From: Chitinophaga nivalis
GTDB lineage: Bacteria; Bacteroidota; Bacteroidia; Chitinophagales; Chitinophagaceae
DNA: 64,000 bases
Assembly (NCBI RefSeq): GCF_025989125.1
Contig: NZ_JAPDNR010000001.1
Coordinates: forward strand, 6,932,087-6,996,086
Direction: 5' to 3'
The notes below the pieces were generated by a model. The model saw nothing but the letters and a program-made list of their open reading frames with translations, did not search any database and was not told the origin of the DNA. Positions within the stretch are counted from its first letter, which is position 1; the number at the start of each line of letters is the position of its first letter. Below, one piece after another: positions 53,351 through 62,369 of this stretch. The position numbers and the translations under genes were made by a program.

Positions 53351-53770
53351 TCACCAGCATCACTTATTGCGCTGTTGCTATTATGTGATCTTACAAAAGG
53401 AATATTGATAGTCGCTAGAATAAAGATAAAGAGAGAAAAATTATCATGTTGTCGTCCAAAGAGAGGGTGCATACAAGGTATGAGGAGATATTTTTCTAAT
53501 AAGGTTTTGTTTACCTTCAAAAAGCAACAACGACATTTTAATACATTCGTTCATAGTAAAATATTGACCATGAAGGAAATTCACCAGCATCACCTATCGC
53601 GCTGTTGTTATTATGTGATCTTACAAAAGGAATATTGATAGTCTCTATATAAACATCGATAAATTGACATATTGTCGCTCAAAGTTATAACGCATTCAGA
53701 GCATTGGGGAATATGCTTCTAATAAGACTTTTGTTTGCCTTCAAAAATAAATAGCGCTCTTTTGATGCAC
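53351..53770. repeat. Two-copy imperfect tandem repeat, period about 230 bp
   Basis: Copy A begins at 53351 and copy B at 53581. The first 67 bases differ at only four positions (both start TCACCAGCATCAC and contain TTATGTGATCTTACAAAAGG). Two further blocks match less well: TTGTCG-TCAAAG near 53446 and 53669, and CTAATAAG...TTTTGTTT.CCTTCAAAAA near 53496 and 53718. No transposase or ORF is shared by the copies. Confidence 0.85.
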
Positions 53771-54270
53771 ATACCCATGTTAGAACAATTGGTTAACTGC
53801 CTGGTTTCAAAATAGAATAATAATACGATCAAGCCAGCAATACAATTGCATAAATCAGCTGCTACCTGACTTCAAAAGGAAGACCGACGCTATTAAACAG
53901 CCGACAGATACTTACCCCAATACACTTGTTGGAAGCCGAAAAACAATATCAATATCATGGTTCCAAATATCGCCCTGCCCCATCACTACAACTGGTCTCT
54001 CATAACAATCTGTTCTTGTTCTCTATCCCAACATCAACGTAGCTCCTCTTGTTATACCAATAATAAGCCTACATCAAAATACCCTCAACACACAGCCAAT
54101 CATCTCCCATTATCAGCCTATAACAGGTGACGCTTACTTTTTCACTTCAACCGACTATCCATGGAAACAACAAAGAAGAGGGGAAATCAAACATTTTTCA
54201 ACCACCAGCAAACTACCGGTCTGCTGCAATTCATAAAGCATACCATCATGCCTATCATGCATCATTATAA

Positions 54271-54332
54271 AACAATAACAGAAAAGAATAACAGAAAACA
54301 ATAACAGCTAACATCAAAACAATAACAGCTAA
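54271..54332. repeat. Short AATAACAG repeat array
   Basis: Four AATAACAG units (54272, 54288, 54299 and 54319 approximately), alternating with GAAAA and CTAACATC-type spacers; the last two units extend to AATAACAGCTAA. The spacing of 11-20 bases is irregular, so this is a simple degenerate repeat, not a CRISPR array. Confidence 0.6.
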
Positions 54333-54829
54333 TCGGTAAGATTCATCACCTTACTACATCTATTCACTTAAACTCAAAAAGGAAGTAGTGTAAATATTGT
54401 CGCACAGACAATCATTAGCCTATAGTACTATCCCATCGATAAAGACTCACTGTTACATTATAATACAGCAGCCCTATCTATTGATAGCTACATTCCATGA
54501 CTACCCGCAAAAAAACACCTCCTGGTGCTTACTCAATAAAAAATAGATAAATAGAAAATAGACATCAGGGCACAAAAAACAAAAAAGATAAAAATAGCCC
54601 TAAACAGGATTTCCATCCGGTCACTGGTATAGTCTATTCCATGTAACTCATTTTGATTATCCGCGTGATTAATACTCAGGCTTTTCATACAAACAAATTA
54701 AAAAATTAACGCAATAGCTTAGTGCTCAACATTGGGGTTGTATGATCACATCCTCGTTTCATGAAATTACAACTAAAAAAACAAAACAGATAATTCTTTT
54801 TGTTCATTTTAGCCACCAGCGCGTTCATT

Positions 54830-55435
54830 TTACTGGCCCTTCTTGCGCGACTTTCCTGCGGCTTCATGGGGCAAACGCAAAGGTGCCGGTTTGGCGGCAG
54901 CCGGCGCTACTGCTGTACTGTCGCTGTCGCCCAGCTCTCCGGCTGTTGTCGTCTCACCCCGGTTAAAATAAGCCTTCTCCATTTTACCGGTTTCTTCATC
55001 ATACAATTTCCAGGTGCCATGTCTCACCGAGTTGCCCTTCCGGATAATCTCTGTAGGTGTTTCTGCACCGGTAATCGGATCTATGATCTGGATCGTATCC
55101 CGCTGCCCTTCTATTTCCGTGGCAATAAATAATCCCTCTTCACTGCGCTTGCCATTGGGATAATAGTACCTGCAATAGCCATCCAGGACATTGTTCTTAT
55201 AAGTCTCCTCCGCAATCAGGTTGCCCCCTGCGGATGTTTTCTTCCACACCCCTTCCTTACGTCCATTACGATAATCCCCTTCCCAGGAAAAGCCCGGTTC
55301 GCCCCGGATCTCTCCTACTTCCTCTATCCAACGCCCCTGCTTACGCTGCTGCGCGTCTTTCTGATTGATTTTTCCCTGAGCGATCCCGCTTACAACTATC
55401 AACTGTAAGAGGATATATAAACACCATTTTTGCAT
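54830..55435 (-). CDS. Secreted MORN-repeat-like protein
   Basis: 201 residues from the ATG at 55435; an ATG nine codons upstream is less likely because it would precede the signal peptide MQKWCLYILLQLIVVSGIAQ. The mature part has MORN-variant strands of the YwqK type: WEGDYRNGRKEGVWKK, EETYKNNVLDGYCRYYYPNG and RHGTWKLYDEETGKMEKAYF. A Pro/Ala/Lys-rich tail ends the protein. YwqK-type MORN proteins occur as antitoxins and surface proteins; no toxin is adjacent. Confidence 0.7.
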   Translation of the reverse strand: MQKWCLYILLQLIVVSGIAQGKINQKDAQQRKQGRWIEEVGEIRGEPGFSWEGDYRNGRKEGVWKKTSAGGNLIAEETYKNNVLDGYCRYYYPNGKRSEEGLFIATEIEGQRDTIQIIDPITGAETPTEIIRKGNSVRHGTWKLYDEETGKMEKAYFNRGETTTAGELGDSDSTAVAPAAAKPAPLRLPHEAAGKSRKKGQ

Positions 55436-55707
55436 AAATAACGGATCATTGCTGTTACACAAGTTATGTATTTTTAGTATGTATAAAAAGTTAAAACCTT
55501 CCTAATGACCTAACAGCTTATCCCTGAATCGTTTTCATCCGGCCCCCGGCTATTCCCTGCAGTGAGCCGTGTATTGGTCAGCCATATTCAATAGCCATAT
55601 CTCCACTCCCCCTGACAAACGGGTATATACACCACAGGTGATTACTTTTCAGCAATCACCTGTGTACGTACAACAGACCGTTATGAGCGGCCCGGTTATC
55701 ATTCGTT
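55436..55707. other. Short gap between glgB and the MORN gene
   Basis: 272 bp on the minus strand between glgB (upstream) and the MORN-repeat gene. A CACAGGTGATTACTTTT/GCAATCACCTGTG inverted repeat near 55632-55663 (core CAGGTGATT/AATCACCTG) may end glgB. No open frame of note. Confidence 0.4.
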
Positions 55708-57642
55708 TTAAATCCGTTTTAAAATAGTAGCACCTAATGGCGGCAACCGCAATGTTAGCGTATAGTCTTTGCCGTTATAGACCTGCTTTACCGGTCTTAA
55801 TATACCCGTGTTGACCACACCACTTCCGTAATACCGGGGCGCATCACTGTTCAAGACTTCCTCCCAGCGGCCATCTCCGGGGATACCTACCATATAGTGT
55901 TCCCGTACTACCGGGGTCATATTCAATACAATAAGCAGTGTATCTTCCGGCTCCTGGCCTTTCCGCAGATATGCCAGTACACAGTTATCATAATCATTCA
56001 CCGTGATCCATTCAAATCCCGCCATATCAAACTGCTGTTCATACAATGCCGGCGTAGTTGTATACAACTGATTCACGTCTTTCACAAAATCCTGCAATCC
56101 TTTATGGGGATTGAATTTCAGGAGATGCCAATCCAGCTCTCCCTGATAATTCCATTCAGATGTCTGTCCGAACTCATCTCCCATAAACAACAACTTCGTA
56201 CCCGGATGTGTGTACATATAACTGTACATCAGTCGCAGATTGGCAAACTTCTGCCATTCATCGCCTGGCATCTTATAGATCAGCGGCGACTTGCCGTGCA
56301 CCACTTCATCATGGCTGAACGGCAGCATATAATTTTCTCCATAGGCATATACCAGGCTAAAGGTAACATCATGCTGATACCATTTCCGGTGAATAGGATC
56401 TTTTTTGAAATATTCCAGGGTATCATTCATCCATCCCATCATCCACTTCATCCCAAATCCAAGTCCGCCCATAAAAGTTGGTCTGGACACACCGAAATGA
56501 GCAGTAGAATCTTCTGCAATGGTTTGTACATCGGGGAACAGGGCATATACCGTTTCGTTCAGTTTTTTGAGAAAACTGATCGCTTCCAGGTTTTCATTAC
56601 CACCCAGCTCATTCGGTTCCCATGCACCGCGCGGCCGGGAATAATCCAGGTGAATCATCGAGGCTACGGCATCTACCCGTAAACCATCTGCATGAAATTT
56701 ATCTAACCAGAAAATAGCATTACTGATCAAAAAAGACCTTACTTCATTGCGGCCATAGTTGAAAATATAACTGTTCCAATCAGGATGATACCCCTTACGC
56801 ATATCCGCATACTCGTACGTATGTGATCCATCGAAACGGAACAACCCGTGGGCATCTCCCGGAAAATGGGAAGGTACCCAGTCCAGAATGACGCCAATAC
56901 CTGCCAGGTGAAAGGCTTCTATCATTTCCATCAGGTCCTGCGGCGTACCATGCCGGGCGGTAGCAGCAAAATAGCCGGTTAGCTGATATCCCCAGGAACC
57001 ATCAAAAGGATGCTCCATCACCGGCATCAGCTCCACATGGGTAAATCCCATTTCCTTTACATAAGGTACCAGCATATCAGCGATTTCCTGGTAGGAATAT
57101 ACGGCTTCGGGGTTCAGGGGGTCCGGGCGGCGCCAGGAAGCGAGGTGTACTTCATAAACAGCATAGGGACTTTTCAGGGAGTTGTGCTGGCCGCGGTGGC
57201 TCATCCATTTTTTATCATCCCATTCGTAATCCAGCGCATGTACAATGGCGGCAGTTTTGGGGCGTACTTCCCAGTAAAAAGCAAACGGGTCGCCTTTTTC
57301 CAGCTCTTCCCCATTATGCGACCGGATAAAATACTTGTACAGGAAACCGGGTTGTACACCGGGAACAAAACCTTCCCAGATACCGGAACTATCCCAACGT
57401 GGAAACAGGGTATGACTGTAATGATCCCATCCGTTAAAGTCGCCCATAACGGCTACAAATGCGGCATCCGGAGCCCACACTGCAAAATAGGTACCTTGTG
57501 CCCCTTCATATTCTACAGGGTGCGCGCCAAACTTTTCGTATAGCCGGTAGTGAGAGCCGGCCTGAAACAGGGTTATATCACCGGATGAGAATAGGGAAAA
57601 GGGTTCAACGACCTGTAAAGTACGATTAATATTTCCGATCAT
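55708..57642 (-). CDS. glgB: 1,4-alpha-glucan branching enzyme
   Basis: 644 residues. N-terminal CBM48 (YFAVWAPDAAFVAVMGDFNGW) and a GH13 barrel: DWVPSHFPGDAHGLF, nucleophile Asp in GLRVDAVASM, acid Glu in IAEDSTAH, and the stabilising Asp in PFSHDEVVHG. The alpha-amylase C domain ends with RPVKQVYNGKDYTLTLRLPP. The protein lacks the extra N-terminal domain of E. coli GlgB (about 110 residues). It adds alpha-1,6 branches to glycogen. No other glg gene is adjacent, only GH31 at a distance. Confidence 0.93.
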   Translation of the reverse strand: MIGNINRTLQVVEPFSLFSSGDITLFQAGSHYRLYEKFGAHPVEYEGAQGTYFAVWAPDAAFVAVMGDFNGWDHYSHTLFPRWDSSGIWEGFVPGVQPGFLYKYFIRSHNGEELEKGDPFAFYWEVRPKTAAIVHALDYEWDDKKWMSHRGQHNSLKSPYAVYEVHLASWRRPDPLNPEAVYSYQEIADMLVPYVKEMGFTHVELMPVMEHPFDGSWGYQLTGYFAATARHGTPQDLMEMIEAFHLAGIGVILDWVPSHFPGDAHGLFRFDGSHTYEYADMRKGYHPDWNSYIFNYGRNEVRSFLISNAIFWLDKFHADGLRVDAVASMIHLDYSRPRGAWEPNELGGNENLEAISFLKKLNETVYALFPDVQTIAEDSTAHFGVSRPTFMGGLGFGMKWMMGWMNDTLEYFKKDPIHRKWYQHDVTFSLVYAYGENYMLPFSHDEVVHGKSPLIYKMPGDEWQKFANLRLMYSYMYTHPGTKLLFMGDEFGQTSEWNYQGELDWHLLKFNPHKGLQDFVKDVNQLYTTTPALYEQQFDMAGFEWITVNDYDNCVLAYLRKGQEPEDTLLIVLNMTPVVREHYMVGIPGDGRWEEVLNSDAPRYYGSGVVNTGILRPVKQVYNGKDYTLTLRLPPLGATILKRI

Positions 57643-57720
57643 AATAACGTGTGAATTGGGTCTTACCTAACAAGATAGTTTAAATTTTGTAAACAGCGGG
57701 ATAGTTCTGACAGATGCCTG

Positions 57721-57753
57721 TAAAAATAAAAAGGTGCCCCTAAGGACACCTTT
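57721..57753 (-). terminator. Terminator after the DEAD-box helicase gene
   Basis: On the minus strand a stem CACCTTT-type arm (AAAGGTG at 57730-57736 with CACCTTT at 57747-57753, extended by GG/CC with one mismatch) is followed by TTTTTATTTTT. It lies 25 bp after the helicase stop codon. Confidence 0.8.
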
Positions 57754-57778
57754 CTACTCTATTACGGTTAAAATGAGA

Positions 57779-59572
57779 TTAGTATTTACGCTTGAATGGA
57801 GGTTTGCTGCCACCACCGGAAGACTCACGTTTGTCGCCACCGCGGTATCCACCGCCCGGACGGCTGCCGCCTTCTCCGTTCCAGCTTCTTTTACGTGTGC
57901 CGTCTTCTCTGCGCGGACCACGATCGCCACCACCTGTACGGGCACGTTTATCGCCGTCCTGAGACATTTCGATCCGTACACTGCGGCCGTTGTATTCTAC
58001 TTTCTTGAATGCCTGCGTTACCTTTTCAAGTTCGTCATTTTCCACTTCAAAGAAAGAGTAAACACCTTTCAGATCAATTCTGCCGATCTTGTTACCACGT
58101 ACGCCTGTGTTGTCGCACAGGTAGCGCAGCATATCGCCCCGGTTGAAATCATCTACTGAACCCAGGTTGATGAACAGACGGGTAAACTTACCGTTGTTAC
58201 GGCTGCCGCGGCTGCCATCATCTCCCACAGAAGAACGTCTGTCGTCTTTGGCATTCAGATCCGGTGCATCCTGGTAGTACTCCAGGAACTGGTTAAACTC
58301 CAGGGACGCAAAACGTTTGATCAGTTCTTCCTTGCTCATGGTTGCAAACTCTTCGTATATGCGTTCCAGGTAAGGTTCAATCTGCTCTTCGTTTACAGTT
58401 ACGTTATGTACTTTATGTACGAGACCGAACAGTTGCTTTTCGCATACTGCAAAGCCATCGGGTACTTCTGCTTTTGTAAATTTCTTACCGCTCACGCGTT
58501 CGATCTGGCGGATTTTTCCGATATCCCGGCTGCTGATAATAGCAATAGAGATACCTGATTTACCGGCACGACCGGTACGGCCACTTCTGTGGGTGTAGTT
58601 TTCTACGTCATCCGGTAAGTCGTAGTTGATAACGTGTGTAACGTTGTCAACGTCGATACCACGTGCGGCAACATCCGTTGCTACCAGCACCTGCAGCGCT
58701 CTTTCACGGAAACGTTTCATTACCTTATCACGTTGCTGCTGGGTCAGATCCCCGTGCAGTGCATCTGCATTATAGCCATCCTTGATGAGCGATTCTGCGA
58801 TTTCCTGTGATTCGATTTTTGTACGGGTAAAGATGATACCGAAAATTTCAGGGTTGAAATCCACGATACGTTTCAGTGCAGCGTATTTCTCGCGGGGACG
58901 TACTACGTAGTATTCGTGTTCGATATTAGCGTTACCGCTGTTTTTGTTACCTACCGTCAGTTCAAACGGATCTTCCATGTATTTCTTTGCGATGCGGCGC
59001 ACTTCCTGTGGCATAGTCGCAGAGAATAACCAGGTTGTTTTTTCTTCCGGTGTGTTCGATAAGATATTATTGATGTCTTCCTGGAATCCCATGTTCAGCA
59101 TTTCATCTGCTTCATCCAGTACTACATAACGTACGTTATCAAAATTGATAGCACCACGGTCGATGATGTCCAGTAAACGGCCGGGAGTAGCTACGACAAT
59201 GTGTACGCCTCTTTTCAGTTCGCGCAACTGTTGTACGATGCTGGAACCGCCATATACCGCTACGGTATTCACATCGCCCAGGTATTTGCTGAAGTTTTTC
59301 AGGTCGTTTGTGATCTGCAGACACAGTTCACGGGTAGGACATAAAATCAGACCTTGTACCTTATTCAGCTTGAGGTCCAGTTGCTGCAGCAAAGGCAGAC
59401 CAAAGGCGGCTGTTTTACCGGTGCCCGTCTGGGCCAGACCTACGAAATCGCGGTCGCCTCCTAATAATACCGGTATTGCCTGTTCCTGGATGGGAGTTGG
59501 GGAAACGAAGCCCAGGTCCGTAATTCCCTTTAAAATAAGCTCTTGTAAGCCCAGTGATTCAAATGTAGTCAT
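57779..59572 (-). CDS. deaD: DEAD-box RNA helicase (DeaD/CsdA type) with DbpA-like RNA-binding domain
   Basis: 597 residues. Helicase core about 1-370: Q motif PTPIQEQAIPVLL, Walker A AQTGTGKTAAF, PTRELCLQ, DEADEMLNMGF, SATM and HRSGRTGRAGKSG. A linker follows, then a DbpA-type RRM around 465-545 (FINLGSVDDFNRGDM, NKIGRIDLKGVYSFFEV). The C-terminal 55 residues are Gly/Arg-rich (RGG-like) and basic. Such enzymes unwind RNA in ribosome assembly and cold adaptation. The Gly/Arg-rich tail is usual in Bacteroidota copies and may drive condensate formation. Monocistronic, downstream of rimO. Confidence 0.93.
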   Translation of the reverse strand: MTTFESLGLQELILKGITDLGFVSPTPIQEQAIPVLLGGDRDFVGLAQTGTGKTAAFGLPLLQQLDLKLNKVQGLILCPTRELCLQITNDLKNFSKYLGDVNTVAVYGGSSIVQQLRELKRGVHIVVATPGRLLDIIDRGAINFDNVRYVVLDEADEMLNMGFQEDINNILSNTPEEKTTWLFSATMPQEVRRIAKKYMEDPFELTVGNKNSGNANIEHEYYVVRPREKYAALKRIVDFNPEIFGIIFTRTKIESQEIAESLIKDGYNADALHGDLTQQQRDKVMKRFRERALQVLVATDVAARGIDVDNVTHVINYDLPDDVENYTHRSGRTGRAGKSGISIAIISSRDIGKIRQIERVSGKKFTKAEVPDGFAVCEKQLFGLVHKVHNVTVNEEQIEPYLERIYEEFATMSKEELIKRFASLEFNQFLEYYQDAPDLNAKDDRRSSVGDDGSRGSRNNGKFTRLFINLGSVDDFNRGDMLRYLCDNTGVRGNKIGRIDLKGVYSFFEVENDELEKVTQAFKKVEYNGRSVRIEMSQDGDKRARTGGGDRGPRREDGTRKRSWNGEGGSRPGGGYRGGDKRESSGGGSKPPFKRKY

Positions 59573-59614
59573 TGATTTGCATTGATCGAGCTCCGTCGGG
59601 AGCTGTGTAAAGCT

Positions 59615-59733
59615 TTTAGCTGTTAGCCATCCGCTGTTGAAAATATTTTTATTGATTACCGGCCGACAGTCTTGTACTGCCTGCCAATGGTGAGAAGAAC
59701 CGCTTTACTGGTAGCTGACAGCTAACAGCTAAA
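59615..59733. repeat. Inverted repeat TTTAGCTGTTAGC between rimO and deaD
   Basis: Exact 13-bp arms TTTAGCTGTTAGC (59615-59627) and GCTAACAGCTAAA (59721-59733) with 93 bases between. A second GCTGACAGCTAACAGCT run overlaps the right arm. GAGCTCC/GGGAGCT also forms a short stem near 59588-59602. It lies in the 172-bp gap upstream of deaD, so it could be a 5' untranslated region or a small repeat family. Confidence 0.6.
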
Positions 59734-59744
59734 CAATTCCTGTT

Positions 59745-61052
59745 TTATACCAGCTCACCTTCCAGGTCGTAATCAAACGCTTTAGTGATACGTACTTCCA
59801 CGAAATCACCGGGTTTCAGGCGTTTGGTGGTATTGATGATCACTTCGTTGTCTACTTCCACAGAATCGAACTCGGTACGGGCAAGGTATCTGCCGGATTC
59901 TTTTTTATCTACTATTACTTTAAAGATCTTCCCTACTTTTTCCTGGTTTTTCTCCAAAGAAATTTCCTGTTGCACTTCCATGATTTCCTGTGCCCTGCTT
60001 TCTTTTTCTTCGGCAGAGATATTATCCTCCAGTTCATGGGCGCTGGTGCCTTCTTCGTGACTATAGGTGAATACACCTACTCTGTCAAAACGCATTCGTT
60101 CCAGGAAACCTTTCAGCTCTTCCACATCTTCTGTGGTTTCACCCGGGAAGCCGGCAATCAACGTAGTACGTAAGCAGATACCCGGTACTTTGGCGCGGAT
60201 CGCCTGCACCAGTTCTTCAATCTCTTCTCTTGTAATCTGGCGTTTCATTGCTTTCAGCATAGCGTTGGAGGCATGCTGGAGTGGCATATCCAGGTACTTG
60301 CAGATGTTGGGGAATTCATTCATGACATCCAGGATTTCCATCGGAAATTTGGTAGGATAGGCATAATGCAGTTTGATCCACTCCAGTCCTTTTACCCCTG
60401 CAAGCGCCCGCATGAGATCCCCCAGGCGGCGTTGTTTGTAGAGATCCAGACCATAATAAGTCAGTTCCTGCGCAATGAGCATGATTTCCTTTACACCGGA
60501 TTTCACCAGTTTTTCGGCTTCCAGTACCAGTTCTTCGATGGGTTTTGAAACGTGTCCGCCACGCATCAGTGGGATGGCACAGAAGGAACAGGTACGGTTA
60601 CAACCTTCGGCGATTTTCAGATAGGCATAATGAGAAGGGGTACTGAGTAACCGTTCACCTACCAGCTCTGATTTATAGTCAGCGTCGAATTTTTTCAGGA
60701 TCAGCGGCAGTTCCATGGTACCAAACCAGGCGTCTACCCCTGCAATTTCAGATTCCAGGTCGCCCCGGTAACGTTCACTTAAACAGCCGGTCACGTATAC
60801 TTTATCCAGTTTACCCCGTTGTTTCAGATCTACCTGTTCCAGAATAGTATTGATGGATTCTTCTTTGGCTTTGTCGATGAAGCCGCAGGTGTTTACCACT
60901 ACGATATTATGGTCCCGTTTGGCACTTTCATGCACTACATCGATGTCATTGGCCAGCAGTTGTCCACTCAGGACTTCTGAATCAACCATGTTCTTGGAAC
61001 AACCAAGCGTAATAATGTTAACCTTGTCTTTCTTTAAAGTTTTCGTCTTCAA
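59745..61052 (-). CDS. rimO: Ribosomal protein S12 methylthiotransferase
   Basis: 435 residues. N-terminal UPF0004 cluster cysteines are in TLGCSKNMVDSEVL, NTCGFIDKAKEESI and TGCLSERY; the radical-SAM cluster is EGCNRTCSFCAIPLMRGG. A TRAM domain closes the protein (KVGKIFKVIVDKKESGRYL...). The enzyme adds a methylthio group to Asp88 of ribosomal protein S12. The SKNMVDSE signature distinguishes RimO from MiaB. Upstream is the JmjC-type protein and ftsY, as in other Bacteroidota. Confidence 0.95.
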   Translation of the reverse strand: MKTKTLKKDKVNIITLGCSKNMVDSEVLSGQLLANDIDVVHESAKRDHNIVVVNTCGFIDKAKEESINTILEQVDLKQRGKLDKVYVTGCLSERYRGDLESEIAGVDAWFGTMELPLILKKFDADYKSELVGERLLSTPSHYAYLKIAEGCNRTCSFCAIPLMRGGHVSKPIEELVLEAEKLVKSGVKEIMLIAQELTYYGLDLYKQRRLGDLMRALAGVKGLEWIKLHYAYPTKFPMEILDVMNEFPNICKYLDMPLQHASNAMLKAMKRQITREEIEELVQAIRAKVPGICLRTTLIAGFPGETTEDVEELKGFLERMRFDRVGVFTYSHEEGTSAHELEDNISAEEKESRAQEIMEVQQEISLEKNQEKVGKIFKVIVDKKESGRYLARTEFDSVEVDNEVIINTTKRLKPGDFVEVRITKAFDYDLEGELV

Positions 61053-61273
61053 GCGCGAATGTTTTAGAGCATGTGGTCAGGTATAATCTGACCCGCTTAC
61101 CGCCACGAAGACACACAGACACTAATTGAATAAAACAGCAGACTTACTGTACGTGACTTGAGCCTTAGTGGGGGTTAAAATAAGGAAGGTGCAAAGGTAA
61201 TAAAAAGAATTGACAATTATAAATTTTAAGATAAAGATTTACATTTCAACAACTTACAAATCCTTTTTCTAAT

Positions 61274-62155
61274 TTACTGCACCGATTTCAGTAGCTTTTC
61301 TGCACGATCACGGGCTTTTTTACGCTTATAGTGATACCACCATTCGGGAGCCATTTTGATCATCAGGTTATTCATCCCCCTTAATCCTACCAAATGATAC
61401 AAACCATTCAGCTTACCGGTTAAGGTAGGGTCCAGTGCCCGCAGACTCATCGCAAATCCGCCATCCATATATTCCATATGGTGCCAGTAGCCACCCGGCA
61501 TAAACAGCGTATCGCCGTGATGCAGAATCGTGGTATGCCCCTGGGCATATTTTAATGCCGGAAACTGTTCCGTATCGAGCTCTTCATGCCAGTTGACAAA
61601 GCTGGCCGCGCTCTCTACCGTAAAGGGCATCCGGTAAATATAAGGGGACTGCTTGTTTTCCAGTAACAATACTCTTTTACGCCCCAGGAACTGGGTATGG
61701 AAGATATGCGACAGGTCAATATCATAATGCATATGTGCGATTGAACCTGCTCCGCCCACAAATAACATCGGGTATTTTTTCAGAAAACCGGAAGCGAGGA
61801 TATCCGGCCAGGTAAAGTCTTCCACCAGTTGGGGTACATGCTGAAAAATGTTGAAAAGGAAAATGCGCAATTTTACCGGGCCGCGCTGGATCATATCCAG
61901 GTAATCGCCGAAGGCGATATAGTCATCTGCTCCATTTACCAGGGTATTGGCGCCGGCGCGTTCATTATTGTAAACACCCACCATTTTGTCCCCTACGACA
62001 GATTTAAAATAATCCCATGTCCATTTGTCATGAGCCTGCCAGTTTTTACTTAAGCCTCCTGCTGTAATCACAACAGGCTTACGGGGTTTGTAATAGTTCT
62101 CTTTGAATTCTGCTGGTGTAATGTTATCAACTCGGTCTATGTGTTTTACTATCAT
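61274..62155 (-). CDS. JmjC/cupin_8-type Fe(II)/2-oxoglutarate oxygenase-like protein
   Basis: 293 residues from the ATG at 62155; an ATG nine codons upstream precedes a polar stretch and is less likely. The metal triad H-x-D...H is present: AHMHYDIDLSHIF (His-Tyr-Asp) and MPGGYWHHMEY. The segment FLGRKRVLLLENKQS follows the triad as in FIH-like hydroxylases, with the usual Lys/Arg for 2-oxoglutarate. The family hydroxylates proteins or small molecules. The neighbours are translation genes (rimO, ftsY, rpmG), so a ribosomal or translation-factor target is possible but inferred only from position. Confidence 0.75.
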   Translation of the reverse strand: MIVKHIDRVDNITPAEFKENYYKPRKPVVITAGGLSKNWQAHDKWTWDYFKSVVGDKMVGVYNNERAGANTLVNGADDYIAFGDYLDMIQRGPVKLRIFLFNIFQHVPQLVEDFTWPDILASGFLKKYPMLFVGGAGSIAHMHYDIDLSHIFHTQFLGRKRVLLLENKQSPYIYRMPFTVESAASFVNWHEELDTEQFPALKYAQGHTTILHHGDTLFMPGGYWHHMEYMDGGFAMSLRALDPTLTGKLNGLYHLVGLRGMNNLMIKMAPEWWYHYKRKKARDRAEKLLKSVQ

Positions 62156-62369
62156 AACTGACGAATTGTTAAAGAGGTACAAAAAGGGAACAACTATTCA
62201 AATGTAAAAATGTAAGGAATTACGGATCGTTTAAATTTAAGTGTAAAAGAACGGGAGTGGATGAAAGAGATCCGGGCCGCCTGTAGCGCCCGGATGAATA
62301 TTTTACTACAATCTATCGCTGGCAAGATGTATGCCGGTTGTCTGACAATCATTCATAACAACCAATAGA

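Larger units (their letters stand above)
53177..54829. other. AT-rich, gene-poor region of 1.65 kb
   Basis: No credible gene on either strand; the longest frames (72-87 codons, 53302-53520, 53375-53638 and 54742-54966) fall on the repeats or lack features. It contains a tandem imperfect repeat (53351-53770) and an AATAACAG array (54271-54332), both annotated. The composition is clearly poorer in G+C than the flanking genes, consistent with foreign or decayed DNA. Noncoding RNA cannot be excluded. Confidence 0.5.

Noticed and set aside
53375..53638. 87-codon plus-strand ORF across the tandem repeat
   Set aside because: It spans both repeat heads by chance; the frame is not kept between the copies.
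54271..54332. Possible CRISPR array
   Set aside because: Repeat units are only 8-12 bp with short irregular spacing; no cas gene is present.
54742..54966. 74-codon plus-strand ORF overlapping the MORN gene
   Set aside because: It is antisense to the end of a well-supported gene and has no features.
54830..55435. Toxin-antitoxin antitoxin call for the MORN protein (YwqK annotation)
   Set aside because: It has a signal peptide and no toxin gene is adjacent, so a plain secreted MORN protein is the safer call.
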